A DNA stretch of 12,806 nucleotides, taken from positions 1-12,806 of the forward strand of contig JAKLQR010000005.1 in the NCBI GenBank assembly GCA_022013235.1, given 5' to 3'. Of this stretch, positions 1 to 6,445 are shown in pieces (the stretch's first letter is position 1; each line of letters begins with the position of its first letter). The stretch comes from Thermodesulfovibrionales bacterium (GTDB lineage Bacteria > Nitrospirota > Thermodesulfovibrionia > Thermodesulfovibrionales > SM23-35). Position numbers and translations under genes: made by a program. The notes under the pieces were generated by a model. That model searched no databases. It was given only the letters and a program-made list of their open reading frames with translations, and was not told the origin of the DNA.

Positions 1-354
1 GGGGAGATCATTCTCATTGCAGACGATGAGTACAAACTGAAAAGCCTGACAGAAATTCTCAAGAACAAGCTTGTAAAGAGAACTGTATCCCTAAAAGCCT
101 TAGTCTTCGGCAATATCGAGAAGGCGGCTGGTGATACGGTAAGGCAGGTGGTAACCCTTCAGAAGGGCTTATCTCCTGAACGGGCGAAGGATATTGTCAA
201 GCTTGTGAAAGACATGAAGCTTAAAGTACAGTCAGAGATTCAGAAAGATCAGGTGAGGGTACGGGCAAAGAAGATCGATGACCTTCAGGCGGTAATACAA
301 ATGCTGAAAGGGAAAGAGTTCGATTTTCATATCGAATTTATCAACTACCGATGA
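1..354 (+). CDS. yajQ: YajQ-family nucleotide-binding protein (C-terminal part)
   Basis: The frame is open from the first base and ends at TGA 352-354, leaving about 117 residues. The family is about 160 residues long, so roughly the N-terminal quarter lies outside the window. The visible part matches the second half of YajQ/DUF520 proteins: LVFGNIEKAAGDTVRQ, then LSPERAKDIVKLVKD, then QSEIQKDQVRVRAKKIDDLQ, and the family tail DFHIEFINYR. Some YajQ proteins are reported to bind cyclic di-GMP or nucleotides, but nothing here shows which ligand this one uses. An internal ATG at 148 only marks the first methionine after the cut edge and is not the real start. The gene is convergent with the methyltransferase on the other strand, with an inverted-repeat element between them. 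Confidence 0.9.
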   Translation, partial: GEIILIADDEYKLKSLTEILKNKLVKRTVSLKALVFGNIEKAAGDTVRQVVTLQKGLSPERAKDIVKLVKDMKLKVQSEIQKDQVRVRAKKIDDLQAVIQMLKGKEFDFHIEFINYR

Positions 355-385
355 AATCCTTTCTTTGCAAAACCACCTTGTATAT

Positions 386-547
386 GGGTATGAGTCAATT
401 TCTGAAGCGATATAAACTGCCTTAGTTGTTGTACATACCTTTATCTGATCTCTAATGTTTTCACTTAATTCATTGGTGAGGCTTCCGCTCCGTCTTCAGC
501 CTCATCAAGATCACCCGTGATCTCGCTTCAGAAATTGACTCATACCC
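386..547. repeat. MITE-like element with perfect 25-bp terminal inverted repeats
   Basis: Bases 386-410 read GGGTATGAGTCAATTTCTGA followed by AGCGA. Bases 523-547 are their exact reverse complement, so the element spans 162 bp with a 112-bp interior. Two smaller hairpins lie near the right end: a 7-bp stem 477-483/498-504 and a 7-bp stem 508-514/517-523 with a two-base loop. No transposase fits inside. On the minus strand a short open stretch reading GDLDEAEDGAEASPMN ends in TAA, which could be a leftover protein tail. No target-site duplication is evident at the edges. Placement between two convergent gene ends suits a non-autonomous transposable element. A role in transcription termination or mRNA folding is also possible. 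No family was recognised. Confidence 0.65.
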
Positions 548-577
548 CCTGATTTCCAGCGTAAAAGATGAAGTCGG

Positions 578-1303
578 CTATTTTTTGACAAAACAGGTGA
601 GGTGGCCGTCTGTATAAACAACGGAGAATTGCCTGCCGAGAAAACCAGCCAGGCAATCAGCAATACTAAAGATAACAAGCGGTTTCCCGGTACGGTTCAG
701 TTTGCGGGCGATAGCCTCATATACTTCCTTCCCCCCATCGAGCGGTTTTGCCGGCAGATAAAGATAAATAAAATCCGCTTCTTCAATCGATACATGCACA
801 ATGTCGTCGTGAATCCACTCTACGCGATCAGCATCGATTCCGAGCGCATGCTGAAAGATCCGGCCGACGCGGATCAGTTCGGAGGAAAGCTCGACCTGGA
901 TTGTTTTCCGGTGCGTGCAGATGCGCTGTAACAATAACCCCTGCAGTCCGTTCCCTGCACCGAGGTCAGCGACAACTGAATCGTGCCTGATAAACTGAGG
1001 GGCCTTCATGAGCGGGGAAAGGCCGCCGGGATAGCACGCATATCCTTTCCTTTTCGAAAGCTGCTCCCTTTCGCAGGGAGAATACCTGGAGCCTGCTCCA
1101 TGCAATTGTGTATACAGGCTGAGCAGAGCGGTTTCGGTTAAGGTAATATCACCCGTCTGCAGAGCGCCCATAAGATTTTTTGCATAGCGGTCAAGACCGG
1201 GGAATTCTTTCTGAACAGCGGTATTCGCCGCGAGGTCAAGCAGTGACTTTGTAATAACAGGCGACTGTTTTGACAGACAGATATTGTCTAAAATGTCATC
1301 CAT
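578..1303 (-). CDS. class I SAM-dependent methyltransferase-like protein
   Basis: This is a 241-residue protein. The SAM-binding motif I is clear at residues 110-118 (VVADLGAGNG). An acidic residue, E138, follows in QVEL at the end of the second strand. WIHDDI (164-168) corresponds to the adenine-contacting region, and FIYLYLP (178-184) sits where motif IV is expected. The N-terminal ~100 residues are helical and of unknown role, with a basic/aromatic stretch just before the Rossmann part. The substrate cannot be read from the sequence. The start ATG at 1301-1303 has no strong Shine-Dalgarno site, but it is the only methionine before residue 45. The gene is divergent from the TrkA_C-domain gene and convergent with yajQ. 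Confidence 0.75.
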   Translation of the reverse strand: MDDILDNICLSKQSPVITKSLLDLAANTAVQKEFPGLDRYAKNLMGALQTGDITLTETALLSLYTQLHGAGSRYSPCEREQLSKRKGYACYPGGLSPLMKAPQFIRHDSVVADLGAGNGLQGLLLQRICTHRKTIQVELSSELIRVGRIFQHALGIDADRVEWIHDDIVHVSIEEADFIYLYLPAKPLDGGKEVYEAIARKLNRTGKPLVIFSIADCLAGFLGRQFSVVYTDGHLTCFVKK

Positions 1304-1350
1304 GTATCAGGACAATTTCATAAATAATACGGGCGGTTGTACATAAAGAG

Positions 1351-1356
1351 ATTATA
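1351..1356 (-). promoter_or_regulatory. candidate -10 box for the methyltransferase gene
   Basis: The minus strand reads TATAAT here, 45 bp before the methyltransferase start, which is a suitable leader length. No good -35 hexamer lies 16-18 bp further upstream, so the promoter is weak or activator dependent, or the match is chance in an AT-rich patch. Confidence 0.3.
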
Positions 1357-1418
1357 TAGCAGGACAGTCCTTTAATGCACGTTTGTAAGCGCTTATCCGA
1401 CGATGTTCACTCTTCCGT

Positions 1419-1424
1419 TATAAT
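1419..1424 (+). promoter_or_regulatory. candidate -10 box for the TrkA_C-domain gene
   Basis: A perfect TATAAT lies 51 bp upstream of the ATG at 1476. The -35 region 17 bp upstream (TCCGAC) is poor. The leader would end with the strong Shine-Dalgarno AAGGAGG at 1464-1470, five bases before the start codon. Confidence 0.4.
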
Positions 1425-1475
1425 AGTGAGAAGACGAATCAGAGGCGAAGAGAGGCCAGGAAAAAGGAGGTCAAT

Positions 1476-2156
1476 ATGTCCGGATTGTATTTTCTGCTCC
1501 CGACGTTGTTTGCAATATTTATTTCCTTCCTGATTGTGCGGTCGGGTGCTATTGCGTTGATGATGACCGGAGTTGACAGGCCAAAAGCGGTATTTCAAGC
1601 CCTGTCGGCATTCACCGGGACAGGGTTCACAACGCGGGAAGCCGAGACGGTGGTGAACAATCCGCTGCGGAGGAAAATCATCGGCATTCTCATGATACTG
1701 GGCAATGCGGGAATCGTTGCAGTAATCATCTCGGCGACCTCATCTGTCGTAACAAGCAAGGGATATGAACTGCCGATTCATTTTATCCTCTTTTTGGTCG
1801 GAGTCTTTCTCATCTACAGGATCGGGAAATCGAGGGGGTTCGTGCAAAAATGGGAAAGCTTCATCCAACGAAAGCTTGTAAAAATTCCTGCTTTTGAAGA
1901 GGAGGATGCAGAAGATATCCTGCATTTCCTCGAGGGATATGGCCTCATAAAGAAGACAGTCAGCAAGAACTCGCAACTCATAGGCGTATTGCTTGCGGAA
2001 TGGAAATTTCGCAGTCAGGATGTCATTATCCTGGGCATCGAGCGGGACAGGAAATGGCTGCCGATACCGAGCAAGCATCATCAACGGGTGCAGGAAGGTG
2101 ATAAGCTGGTTCTCTACGGCAACCTCAATAGTCTGAGGGAAATCCTTGACGAGTAG
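1476..2156 (+). CDS. small membrane protein with Trk/Ktr-like pore motif and TrkA_C domain
   Basis: This is a 226-residue protein. Residues 4-30 form a membrane segment. FQALSAFTGTGFTTREAE (40-57) resembles one pore loop of Trk/Ktr/HKT potassium transporters. Two more hydrophobic segments follow (about 67-92 and 100-117). The rest is soluble: an acidic helix (140-155) leads to residues ~160-226, where the pattern GVLLAEWKFRSQDVIILGIERD...GDKLVLYG is typical of the RCK/TrkA C-terminal domain. Full Trk/Ktr pores need four such loops per subunit, so one loop implies either an oligomer or a non-transport role. The Shine-Dalgarno AAGGAGG supports the start. The TIM-barrel gene begins 57 bp downstream on the same strand and may be cotranscribed. 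Function beyond possible ion-linked ligand sensing is not established. Confidence 0.75.
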   Translation: MSGLYFLLPTLFAIFISFLIVRSGAIALMMTGVDRPKAVFQALSAFTGTGFTTREAETVVNNPLRRKIIGILMILGNAGIVAVIISATSSVVTSKGYELPIHFILFLVGVFLIYRIGKSRGFVQKWESFIQRKLVKIPAFEEEDAEDILHFLEGYGLIKKTVSKNSQLIGVLLAEWKFRSQDVIILGIERDRKWLPIPSKHHQRVQEGDKLVLYGNLNSLREILDE

Positions 2157-2213
2157 ACCGGGAACAGCATTCAGCGGGAAAGTGTAGATTACCCCTAGGA
2201 GCGCAAACTCAAA

Positions 2214-2924
2214 ATGCATATTGGCACAAGAATAACTTGTCCTGAAGAAGTAGGGCTATGGGATGTGGACCTCTTTCAGATCAGTGTTTACCATGGAATG
2301 AAAGACAATCTCACACTCATGGAGAAGTGCGTGAGTAAATGCAGGGAGGAGGGGATACGGTATGTTATCCATCCCGTGCTTTATTCCATAATGGACAGGG
2401 AAATGTTCAGGAGCCTTAAAATGATGGCAGAGTGGGCAGACCTTGCACTGATCCTGCATGATGAAAAGACCATCGACTGGAAAAGACTTACCGGAGCGCA
2501 TAAAATAACCTTCAAGGCATTACTCGGTGAACTGCAGTCTGTGACCCCCGTCTCTTTTGAAAATGCCACGGACACGAGAGATGTGATATGGTTCTGGAAT
2601 ACTTATGCGGATTCCATTACCCTGGACATCGGTCATGTTGAGCTGGCAGGCATGAACTCGGTAGAATTTGTAAACTCTCTTGACAGAGAAATAATCGAGA
2701 AAATTCAGTATGTGCATATCCATAGAAACAATGGCTGGCGCAAGGGTCTCACAGACCACTGGTATCTTCTTCCTGGCTGCAGGGAAGTTAAGGCCCTCGA
2801 AGCGCTGCTGAGAAGAAAACATGATATCGGGGTGTTCCTCGAAGTCAATGAGACGGAAAAGATCGAAGAAAGTCTCATGATACTCCGGACTTTGAGGGAT
2901 GAGATAGGGATTCTCCCCTCGTAA
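2214..2924 (+). CDS. sugar phosphate isomerase/epimerase-like TIM-barrel protein
   Basis: This is a 236-residue protein of the xylose-isomerase-like/AP endonuclease 2 barrel superfamily. The expected metal-site residues occur in order at strand ends: E116 in VSFEN, D138 and H141 in LDIGH, H168 and H170 in YVHIH, D181/H182 in the DHWYLLPG loop, and E210 in VFLEVNE. These suggest a working divalent-metal site. The protein is shorter than the usual 260-300 residues of this superfamily, and the early barrel strands are compact. The substrate is unknown. It could be a sugar isomerase or epimerase, or a nuclease-fold relative. The site TAGGAG at 2196-2201 lies 12 bases before the ATG. It lies 57 bp after the TrkA_C-domain gene with no promoter or terminator seen between. 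Confidence 0.7.
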   Translation: MHIGTRITCPEEVGLWDVDLFQISVYHGMKDNLTLMEKCVSKCREEGIRYVIHPVLYSIMDREMFRSLKMMAEWADLALILHDEKTIDWKRLTGAHKITFKALLGELQSVTPVSFENATDTRDVIWFWNTYADSITLDIGHVELAGMNSVEFVNSLDREIIEKIQYVHIHRNNGWRKGLTDHWYLLPGCREVKALEALLRRKHDIGVFLEVNETEKIEESLMILRTLRDEIGILPS

Positions 2925-2953
2925 AAGACTTCCTTCCAGGTCCATCTTTCAGA

Positions 2954-2983
2954 TTGACAGAGGCAATGAGTCTATCTTAAAAT
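2954..2983 (+). promoter_or_regulatory. sigma70-like promoter of the TauE/SafE permease gene
   Basis: TTGACA (2954-2959, perfect -35) is followed after 18 bp by TAAAAT (2978-2983, five of six -10 matches). Transcription would start near 2990, leaving an AT-rich leader of about 90 bases before the ATG at 3081. Confidence 0.55.
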
Positions 2984-3022
2984 ATAGACAATATCTATGA
3001 TTAGAAAATTATCTATAGATTA
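2984..3022. promoter_or_regulatory. operator-like repeats at the permease transcription start
   Basis: Two related sites sit just downstream of the predicted -10 box. One is ATAGA-N5-TCTAT (2984-2998). The other is the 10-bp palindrome ATCTATAGAT (3011-3020). They also form an imperfect direct repeat, TATCTATGATTA (2992-3003) and TATCTATAGATTA (3010-3022), offset by 18 bp. That is close to two helical turns and would suit a dimeric repressor bound over the start site. No regulator gene lies next to it, and AT-rich chance similarity is possible. Confidence 0.35.
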
Positions 3023-3080
3023 TTTCTATATCAAATGGCACTAGCAAAACTGTCTTATGGTCTTTTTTGAGGGTCAATAA

Positions 3081-3860
3081 ATGCCTTTGACACTTTATAC
3101 ATTTCTCTTCCTGGGGGGGTCGGCAGGCGGGTTTTTCTCCGGTATGCTCGGAATAGGGGGCGGCATAATCATGTTCCCGATTTTGCTGTATCTCCCCCCC
3201 CTTCTCGGGTTCAATATAATAGAGGTGAAAAGTATTACCGGTCTCACTATGGTGCAAGGGTTTTTTGCATCGCTCACTGCGCTGTTGTTCTACAGAAAAC
3301 AGAGGCTCGTGAATAAATCACTTGTATTGACGCTTGGACCTGCACTGTTCTTTTCATCACTGAGCGGAGCTCTCCTCTCGAAGTCAGTGCCGGACAAATA
3401 TTTGCTCTTCATTTTTGGGGTATTAGCCTTGCTTGCTGCTGCTGCGATGCTTATCCCGCGCAGTTATCTACAGGATGATTCGACTGAAGACACGGTGCAT
3501 TTCAAGAAATCAGAAGCAATATTGATAGGTATCTTTATAGGGTTTTTTCTCGGACTTGTCGGCCAGGGAGGCGCTTTTATCATCATACCGGTTTTGTTAT
3601 ACCTGCTGAAGATTCCTCTCAGGGTTGCCCTAGGAAGCACGCTTGCAATCGGACTTTTTTCTTCAACCGCAGGGTTGGTAGGGAAGGCAGCAACGGGCCA
3701 GGTCCCTTTTCTTATGACCGTTGCACTCCTTGCGGGCGCTGTCCCCGCAGCAAGCTTAGGGAGTATTCTCAGCAAAAAAACAAAAGTACAGCTTCTCAGA
3801 TGGCTGCTTGCAGTGCTTATTTCGGTTACCGCAATAAAAATCTGGACAAGCATTTTTTAG
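3081..3860 (+). CDS. TauE/SafE-family sulfite exporter-like permease
   Basis: This is a 259-residue integral membrane protein, typical of the TauE/SafE (DUF81) family in length and layout. It is built as two related halves, each opening with a glycine-rich membrane segment: FSGMLGIGGGIIMFPILLYL (19-38) and FFLGLVGQGGAFIIIPVLLYL (155-175). A polar linker (about 127-146) separates the halves, and eight or so hydrophobic segments are visible. Members move sulfur-containing or other small organic anions across the inner membrane, but the substrate here is unknown. GAGGG at 3069-3073 gives a Shine-Dalgarno site seven bases before the ATG. A sigma70-like promoter and operator-like repeats precede it, so it is probably its own transcription unit. 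Confidence 0.9.
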   Translation: MPLTLYTFLFLGGSAGGFFSGMLGIGGGIIMFPILLYLPPLLGFNIIEVKSITGLTMVQGFFASLTALLFYRKQRLVNKSLVLTLGPALFFSSLSGALLSKSVPDKYLLFIFGVLALLAAAAMLIPRSYLQDDSTEDTVHFKKSEAILIGIFIGFFLGLVGQGGAFIIIPVLLYLLKIPLRVALGSTLAIGLFSSTAGLVGKAATGQVPFLMTVALLAGAVPAASLGSILSKKTKVQLLRWLLAVLISVTAIKIWTSIF

Positions 3861-3885
3861 GGAGAGAAAATTCTCACCTCCTCCG

Positions 3886-3914
3886 GGAACTTTTTCCGAT
3901 CACCCGTTGTCTAA
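3886..3914 (+). promoter_or_regulatory. ECF-sigma-type promoter of the VIT-VWA gene
   Basis: GGAACTT (3886-3892) and GTCTAA (3909-3914) are separated by exactly 16 bp, the classical sigmaE/ECF promoter arrangement. Transcription would begin near 3920, leaving about 33 bases before the ATG at 3954 with AGGAGG at 3943-3948. The same -10 and spacing recur upstream of the ECF sigma gene in this window, so that sigma factor is the likely reader. Confidence 0.75.
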
Positions 3915-3953
3915 GAGACTAAGACCGGTCGGAAATTCCATCAGGAGGTTGTT

Positions 3954-5345
3954 ATGAACGTATTCAAGATTTTCACTCTCTGTTCTCTCATCTTGCTTCT
4001 CTTCATGGGAGCATCAGTCGGCTCTCAACAAGGAGAATCCGGTGACAAAACCCTGTCGCCATATTTTTATGTACTGAGCGATGATCCGGATGTTGATCAG
4101 CTTCCCCTGCAGTCCACCTCTGCGGTTGCAAACATTTCAGGAGTGATAGCTGACGTCAGAGTGACCCAGGTGTATAAGAACGAAGGAAAGCGTCCCCTCG
4201 AAGCCATTTATGTATTTCCGGCTTCGACAAGGGCAGCGGTATACGGCATGAAGATGACGGTCGGCACGCGGGTCATTACCGCGCAGATCAGGAAGCGCGA
4301 AGAAGCGCGGCAGGAATATGAACAGGCGAAGCAGCAGGGGAAAAGCGCTTCCCTGCTGGAACAGCAGCGTCCGAATGTCTTTCAGATGAACGTTGCGAAT
4401 ATACTGCCGGGGGATGTGATTACCGTTGAACTCAGCTATACAGAACTGCTGGTACCGACGGACGGAGTGTACGAATTTGTCTATCCGACTGTCGTTGGTC
4501 CCCGTTATTCAAATCAGCCGGCGGATACGTCCCCACCCTCTGAAAGATGGATACAGAACCCTTATCTCCATCAGGGAGAATCTCCGCACTATGCCTTTGA
4601 TATTACCGTCAACCTGAATGCCGGCATGCCTGTGAAAGAAATTACCTCTCCCTCACATAAAGTGAAGGTAAGCTATGACAGCCCTTCAATTGCCGCGGCA
4701 AGACTTGACCAGGCAGAGAAATACGGCGGCAACCGGGACTATATCCTCCAATACCGGCTGGACGGCGGACAGATAGAATCCGGTATCCTTTTGTATGAAG
4801 GTGAGAAGAAGAATTTTTTCCTGCTCATGATGCAGCCGCCCAGGAGGGTGACAAACGCACAGATTCCCAAACGCGAATATATCTTTATTGTGGACGTGTC
4901 GGGTTCAATGCACGGGTTCCCTCTGGATATCTCGAAAACATTACTGAAAGACCTCATCGGCAGGCTGAGGCCAACTGATACATTCAATGTCCTCCTTTTT
5001 GCAGGCGGATCGACCGTTCTGTCGGAAAAATCTCTTCCCGCTACACAGGAAAATATCGGCAAAGCAATCGCCGTAATTGACAGCCAGAAGGGCGGAGGGG
5101 GCACTGAACTCCTGCCCGCACTGAAGCGGGCCCTCGCTCTGCCCAAAGGCGAGGGATATGCGCGGACAGTCGTCATCGCAACAGACGGTTATGTGACGGT
5201 TGAAGAAGAGGCCTTTGACCTGATCCGGAAGAATCTCGGCAATGCAAATATGTTCCCTTTCGGTATCGGATCGAGCGTGAACCGCCATATTATCGAGGGG
5301 ATGGCCCGTGTCGGAATGGGAGAACCGTTTGTTGGCACGAAATAA
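3954..5345 (+). CDS. secreted VIT-VWA domain protein, N-terminal part ending at an in-frame TAA
   Basis: This 463-residue piece starts with a signal peptide (hydrophobic core ~8-23, mature part near 25). A vault/inter-alpha-trypsin (VIT) domain spans roughly 50-165, with VTQVYKNEGKRPLEAIYVFP and KREEARQEYEQAKQQGKSA. A von Willebrand A domain starts near 308 and keeps a full metal-ion site: D314-S316-S318 in DVSGS, T384 in GGTELL, and D411 in ATDG. Such proteins are exported and bind other proteins through the metal site. The frame stops at TAA 5343-5345 inside the VWA end (GEPFVGTK, stop, EEALEQAERLRRLIQSP), although the same frame continues with family-typical sequence to 6272. The full frame would be 772 codons. 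AGGAGG lies five bases before the ATG, and an ECF-type promoter drives it. It is probably a nonsense-mutated gene, and a sequencing error or readthrough cannot be excluded. Confidence 0.85.
   Translation: MNVFKIFTLCSLILLLFMGASVGSQQGESGDKTLSPYFYVLSDDPDVDQLPLQSTSAVANISGVIADVRVTQVYKNEGKRPLEAIYVFPASTRAAVYGMKMTVGTRVITAQIRKREEARQEYEQAKQQGKSASLLEQQRPNVFQMNVANILPGDVITVELSYTELLVPTDGVYEFVYPTVVGPRYSNQPADTSPPSERWIQNPYLHQGESPHYAFDITVNLNAGMPVKEITSPSHKVKVSYDSPSIAAARLDQAEKYGGNRDYILQYRLDGGQIESGILLYEGEKKNFFLLMMQPPRRVTNAQIPKREYIFIVDVSGSMHGFPLDISKTLLKDLIGRLRPTDTFNVLLFAGGSTVLSEKSLPATQENIGKAIAVIDSQKGGGGTELLPALKRALALPKGEGYARTVVIATDGYVTVEEEAFDLIRKNLGNANMFPFGIGSSVNRHIIEGMARVGMGEPFVGTK
5343..5345 (+). other. in-frame TAA splitting the VIT-VWA reading frame
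   Basis: The codons around it read GTT GGC ACG AAA TAA GAA GAG GCC. Both sides are in the same frame, with no length change, and together they spell the usual junction of this family. One base change from CAA, GAA or AAA would explain it. Confidence 0.85.
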
Positions 5346-6272
5346 GAAGAGGCCCTGGAACAGGCTGAGAGGTTGCGCAGATTGATCCAGTCGCCGGTGC
5401 TCACCAACATAGAAATAGATTTTGGCACATTCCAGGTATATGATGTCGAGCCTCCGAGCATCCCGGACGTGCTGGCTGAGCGGCCTGTTATCGTATTTGG
5501 AAAATGGCGCGGCCGGCCGCAGGGAAGGATCACCCTCAAGGGAGTTACCGGAGATGAACCCTATACGGATACTATCGATGTGAAATCGGTAAAACCGGCA
5601 AAAGAGAACTCCGCGCTGCGCTATTTATGGGCGCGGCACAGGATTGCCCTGCTGTCCGATTACAACAAGCTAAGACCCGACGATGAGCGCATTCAGGAAG
5701 TGACCAGCCTCGGACTTGCCTATAATTTGCTCACTGCATATACCTCGTTTATTGCCGTCGATACGGAGGTTCGCAACAAGGATGGCCAGGTGACAACGGT
5801 CAGGCAACCCCTCCCGCTGCCGGAGGGGGTTTCTGACTATGCTGTTGGCGGCGTGGCAAAAGAAAGCCTTGCATCCGCGCCTTCTCTGATGAGGACGCAG
5901 GCAGGAAAAGATGAAAAAAAGCGGGAAGAAGAGAGTGATAAGCCGGGAAGCAAGGGGCAGAGAGAGTTCAAAATAGGGGAAGTAGCGGTATCACGTGGCG
6001 GCCTCTCAAAGACAGCCATACAAAAGACGATAGAACAGCATATCGACGAGATCCGGGCCTGTATTGCAAAATGCGACCGGCAGGATAAGCTCGTCATCCA
6101 ATTAATTATCCGTCCGAACGGTACAATAAAAATGGTAAAAGTCATCAGGAATGAGTCACAAAACACGGACGCCGAACAGTGCATCATCAGGCAGATCAAA
6201 CCATGGAAATTCCCTGTTTCGCCCGCCGGCCGTGAAACAGAAGCGACCATTCATCTTGTGATGGGGACCTGA
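5346..6272 (+). pseudogene. C-terminal part of the VIT-VWA protein with AgmX/PglI-type tail domain
   Basis: This is the same-frame continuation after the TAA, 308 codons ending at TGA 6270-6272. It starts with the rest of the VWA region (EEALEQAERLRRLIQSP) and continues with family-typical SIPDVLAERPVIVFGKWRG, YLWARHRIALLSDY and LLTAYTSFIAVD. A charged linker follows (about residues 650-672 of the full frame). The last ~90 residues (about 683-772) match the AgmX/PglI C-terminal domain, with its paired cysteines (C703, C743), the IIRPNGTIKMVKVI strand pair and IKPWKFPV. The first usable start is TTG at 5373 with GAGAGG immediately before it, too close for a normal ribosome site, so independent translation looks unlikely. 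Domain content is confident. Whether it is expressed is not. Confidence 0.75.
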
Positions 6273-6330
6273 GTATCGGAACAATTATGCAGTAATATGA
6301 GAACGCCTTGAAATTTTGAAGCGAAGTCTC

Positions 6331-6369
6331 AACAGCGCCCTCCCATTTGACGGGAAAGGGCGCTGTTTT
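6331..6369 (+). terminator. rho-independent terminator after the VIT-VWA gene
   Basis: An 11-bp perfect stem, AACAGCGCCCT (6331-6341) with AGGGCGCTGTT (6357-6367), closes a 15-base loop and runs into TTTT (6366-6369). It lies about 60 bp after the TGA at 6272 and isolates the VIT-VWA gene from the sigma operon. Confidence 0.85.
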
Positions 6370-6390
6370 CTGAGGTCAATACTTCTGATT

Positions 6391-6399
6391 TGCTACAAT
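6391..6399 (+). promoter_or_regulatory. possible extended -10 housekeeping promoter for the sigma operon
   Basis: TGCTACAAT (6391-6399) fits an extended -10 element (TGN plus TACAAT, five of six). No good -35 box is present. It would give basal transcription starting near 6406, long enough to include the ATG at 6446. Confidence 0.3.
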
Positions 6400-6413
6400 A
6401 GTGAAGAAAGTCA

Positions 6414-6442
6414 TGAACAAAACTCCTGACAGAACTGTCTAA
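6414..6442 (+). promoter_or_regulatory. ECF-sigma-type autoregulatory promoter of the sigma operon
   Basis: TGAACAA (6414-6420) and GTCTAA (6437-6442) are 16 bp apart, the same spacing as in the VIT-VWA promoter. The two -10 regions share TGTCTAA-N-AG, and both -35 boxes keep GAAC. Transcription would start near 6448-6450, at or just after the upstream-most ATG of the sigma gene. Confidence 0.6.
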
Positions 6443-6445
6443 TAG

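Noticed and set aside
602..931. A plus-strand open frame of 109 codons opposite the methyltransferase
   Set aside because: The minus-strand frame has clear SAM-binding motifs, while this one has no recognisable features.
3893..3935. A hairpin TTTCCGA/TCGGAAA in front of the VIT-VWA gene considered as a terminator or leader structure
   Set aside because: There is no T-tract after it, and the left arm overlaps the ECF promoter spacer and would not be in the transcript.
6413..6442. A nine-codon leader peptide (ATG AAC AAA ... TAA) before the sigma gene
   Set aside because: The same bases form the -35, spacer and -10 of the ECF-type promoter, which explains them better. There is no good ribosome site.
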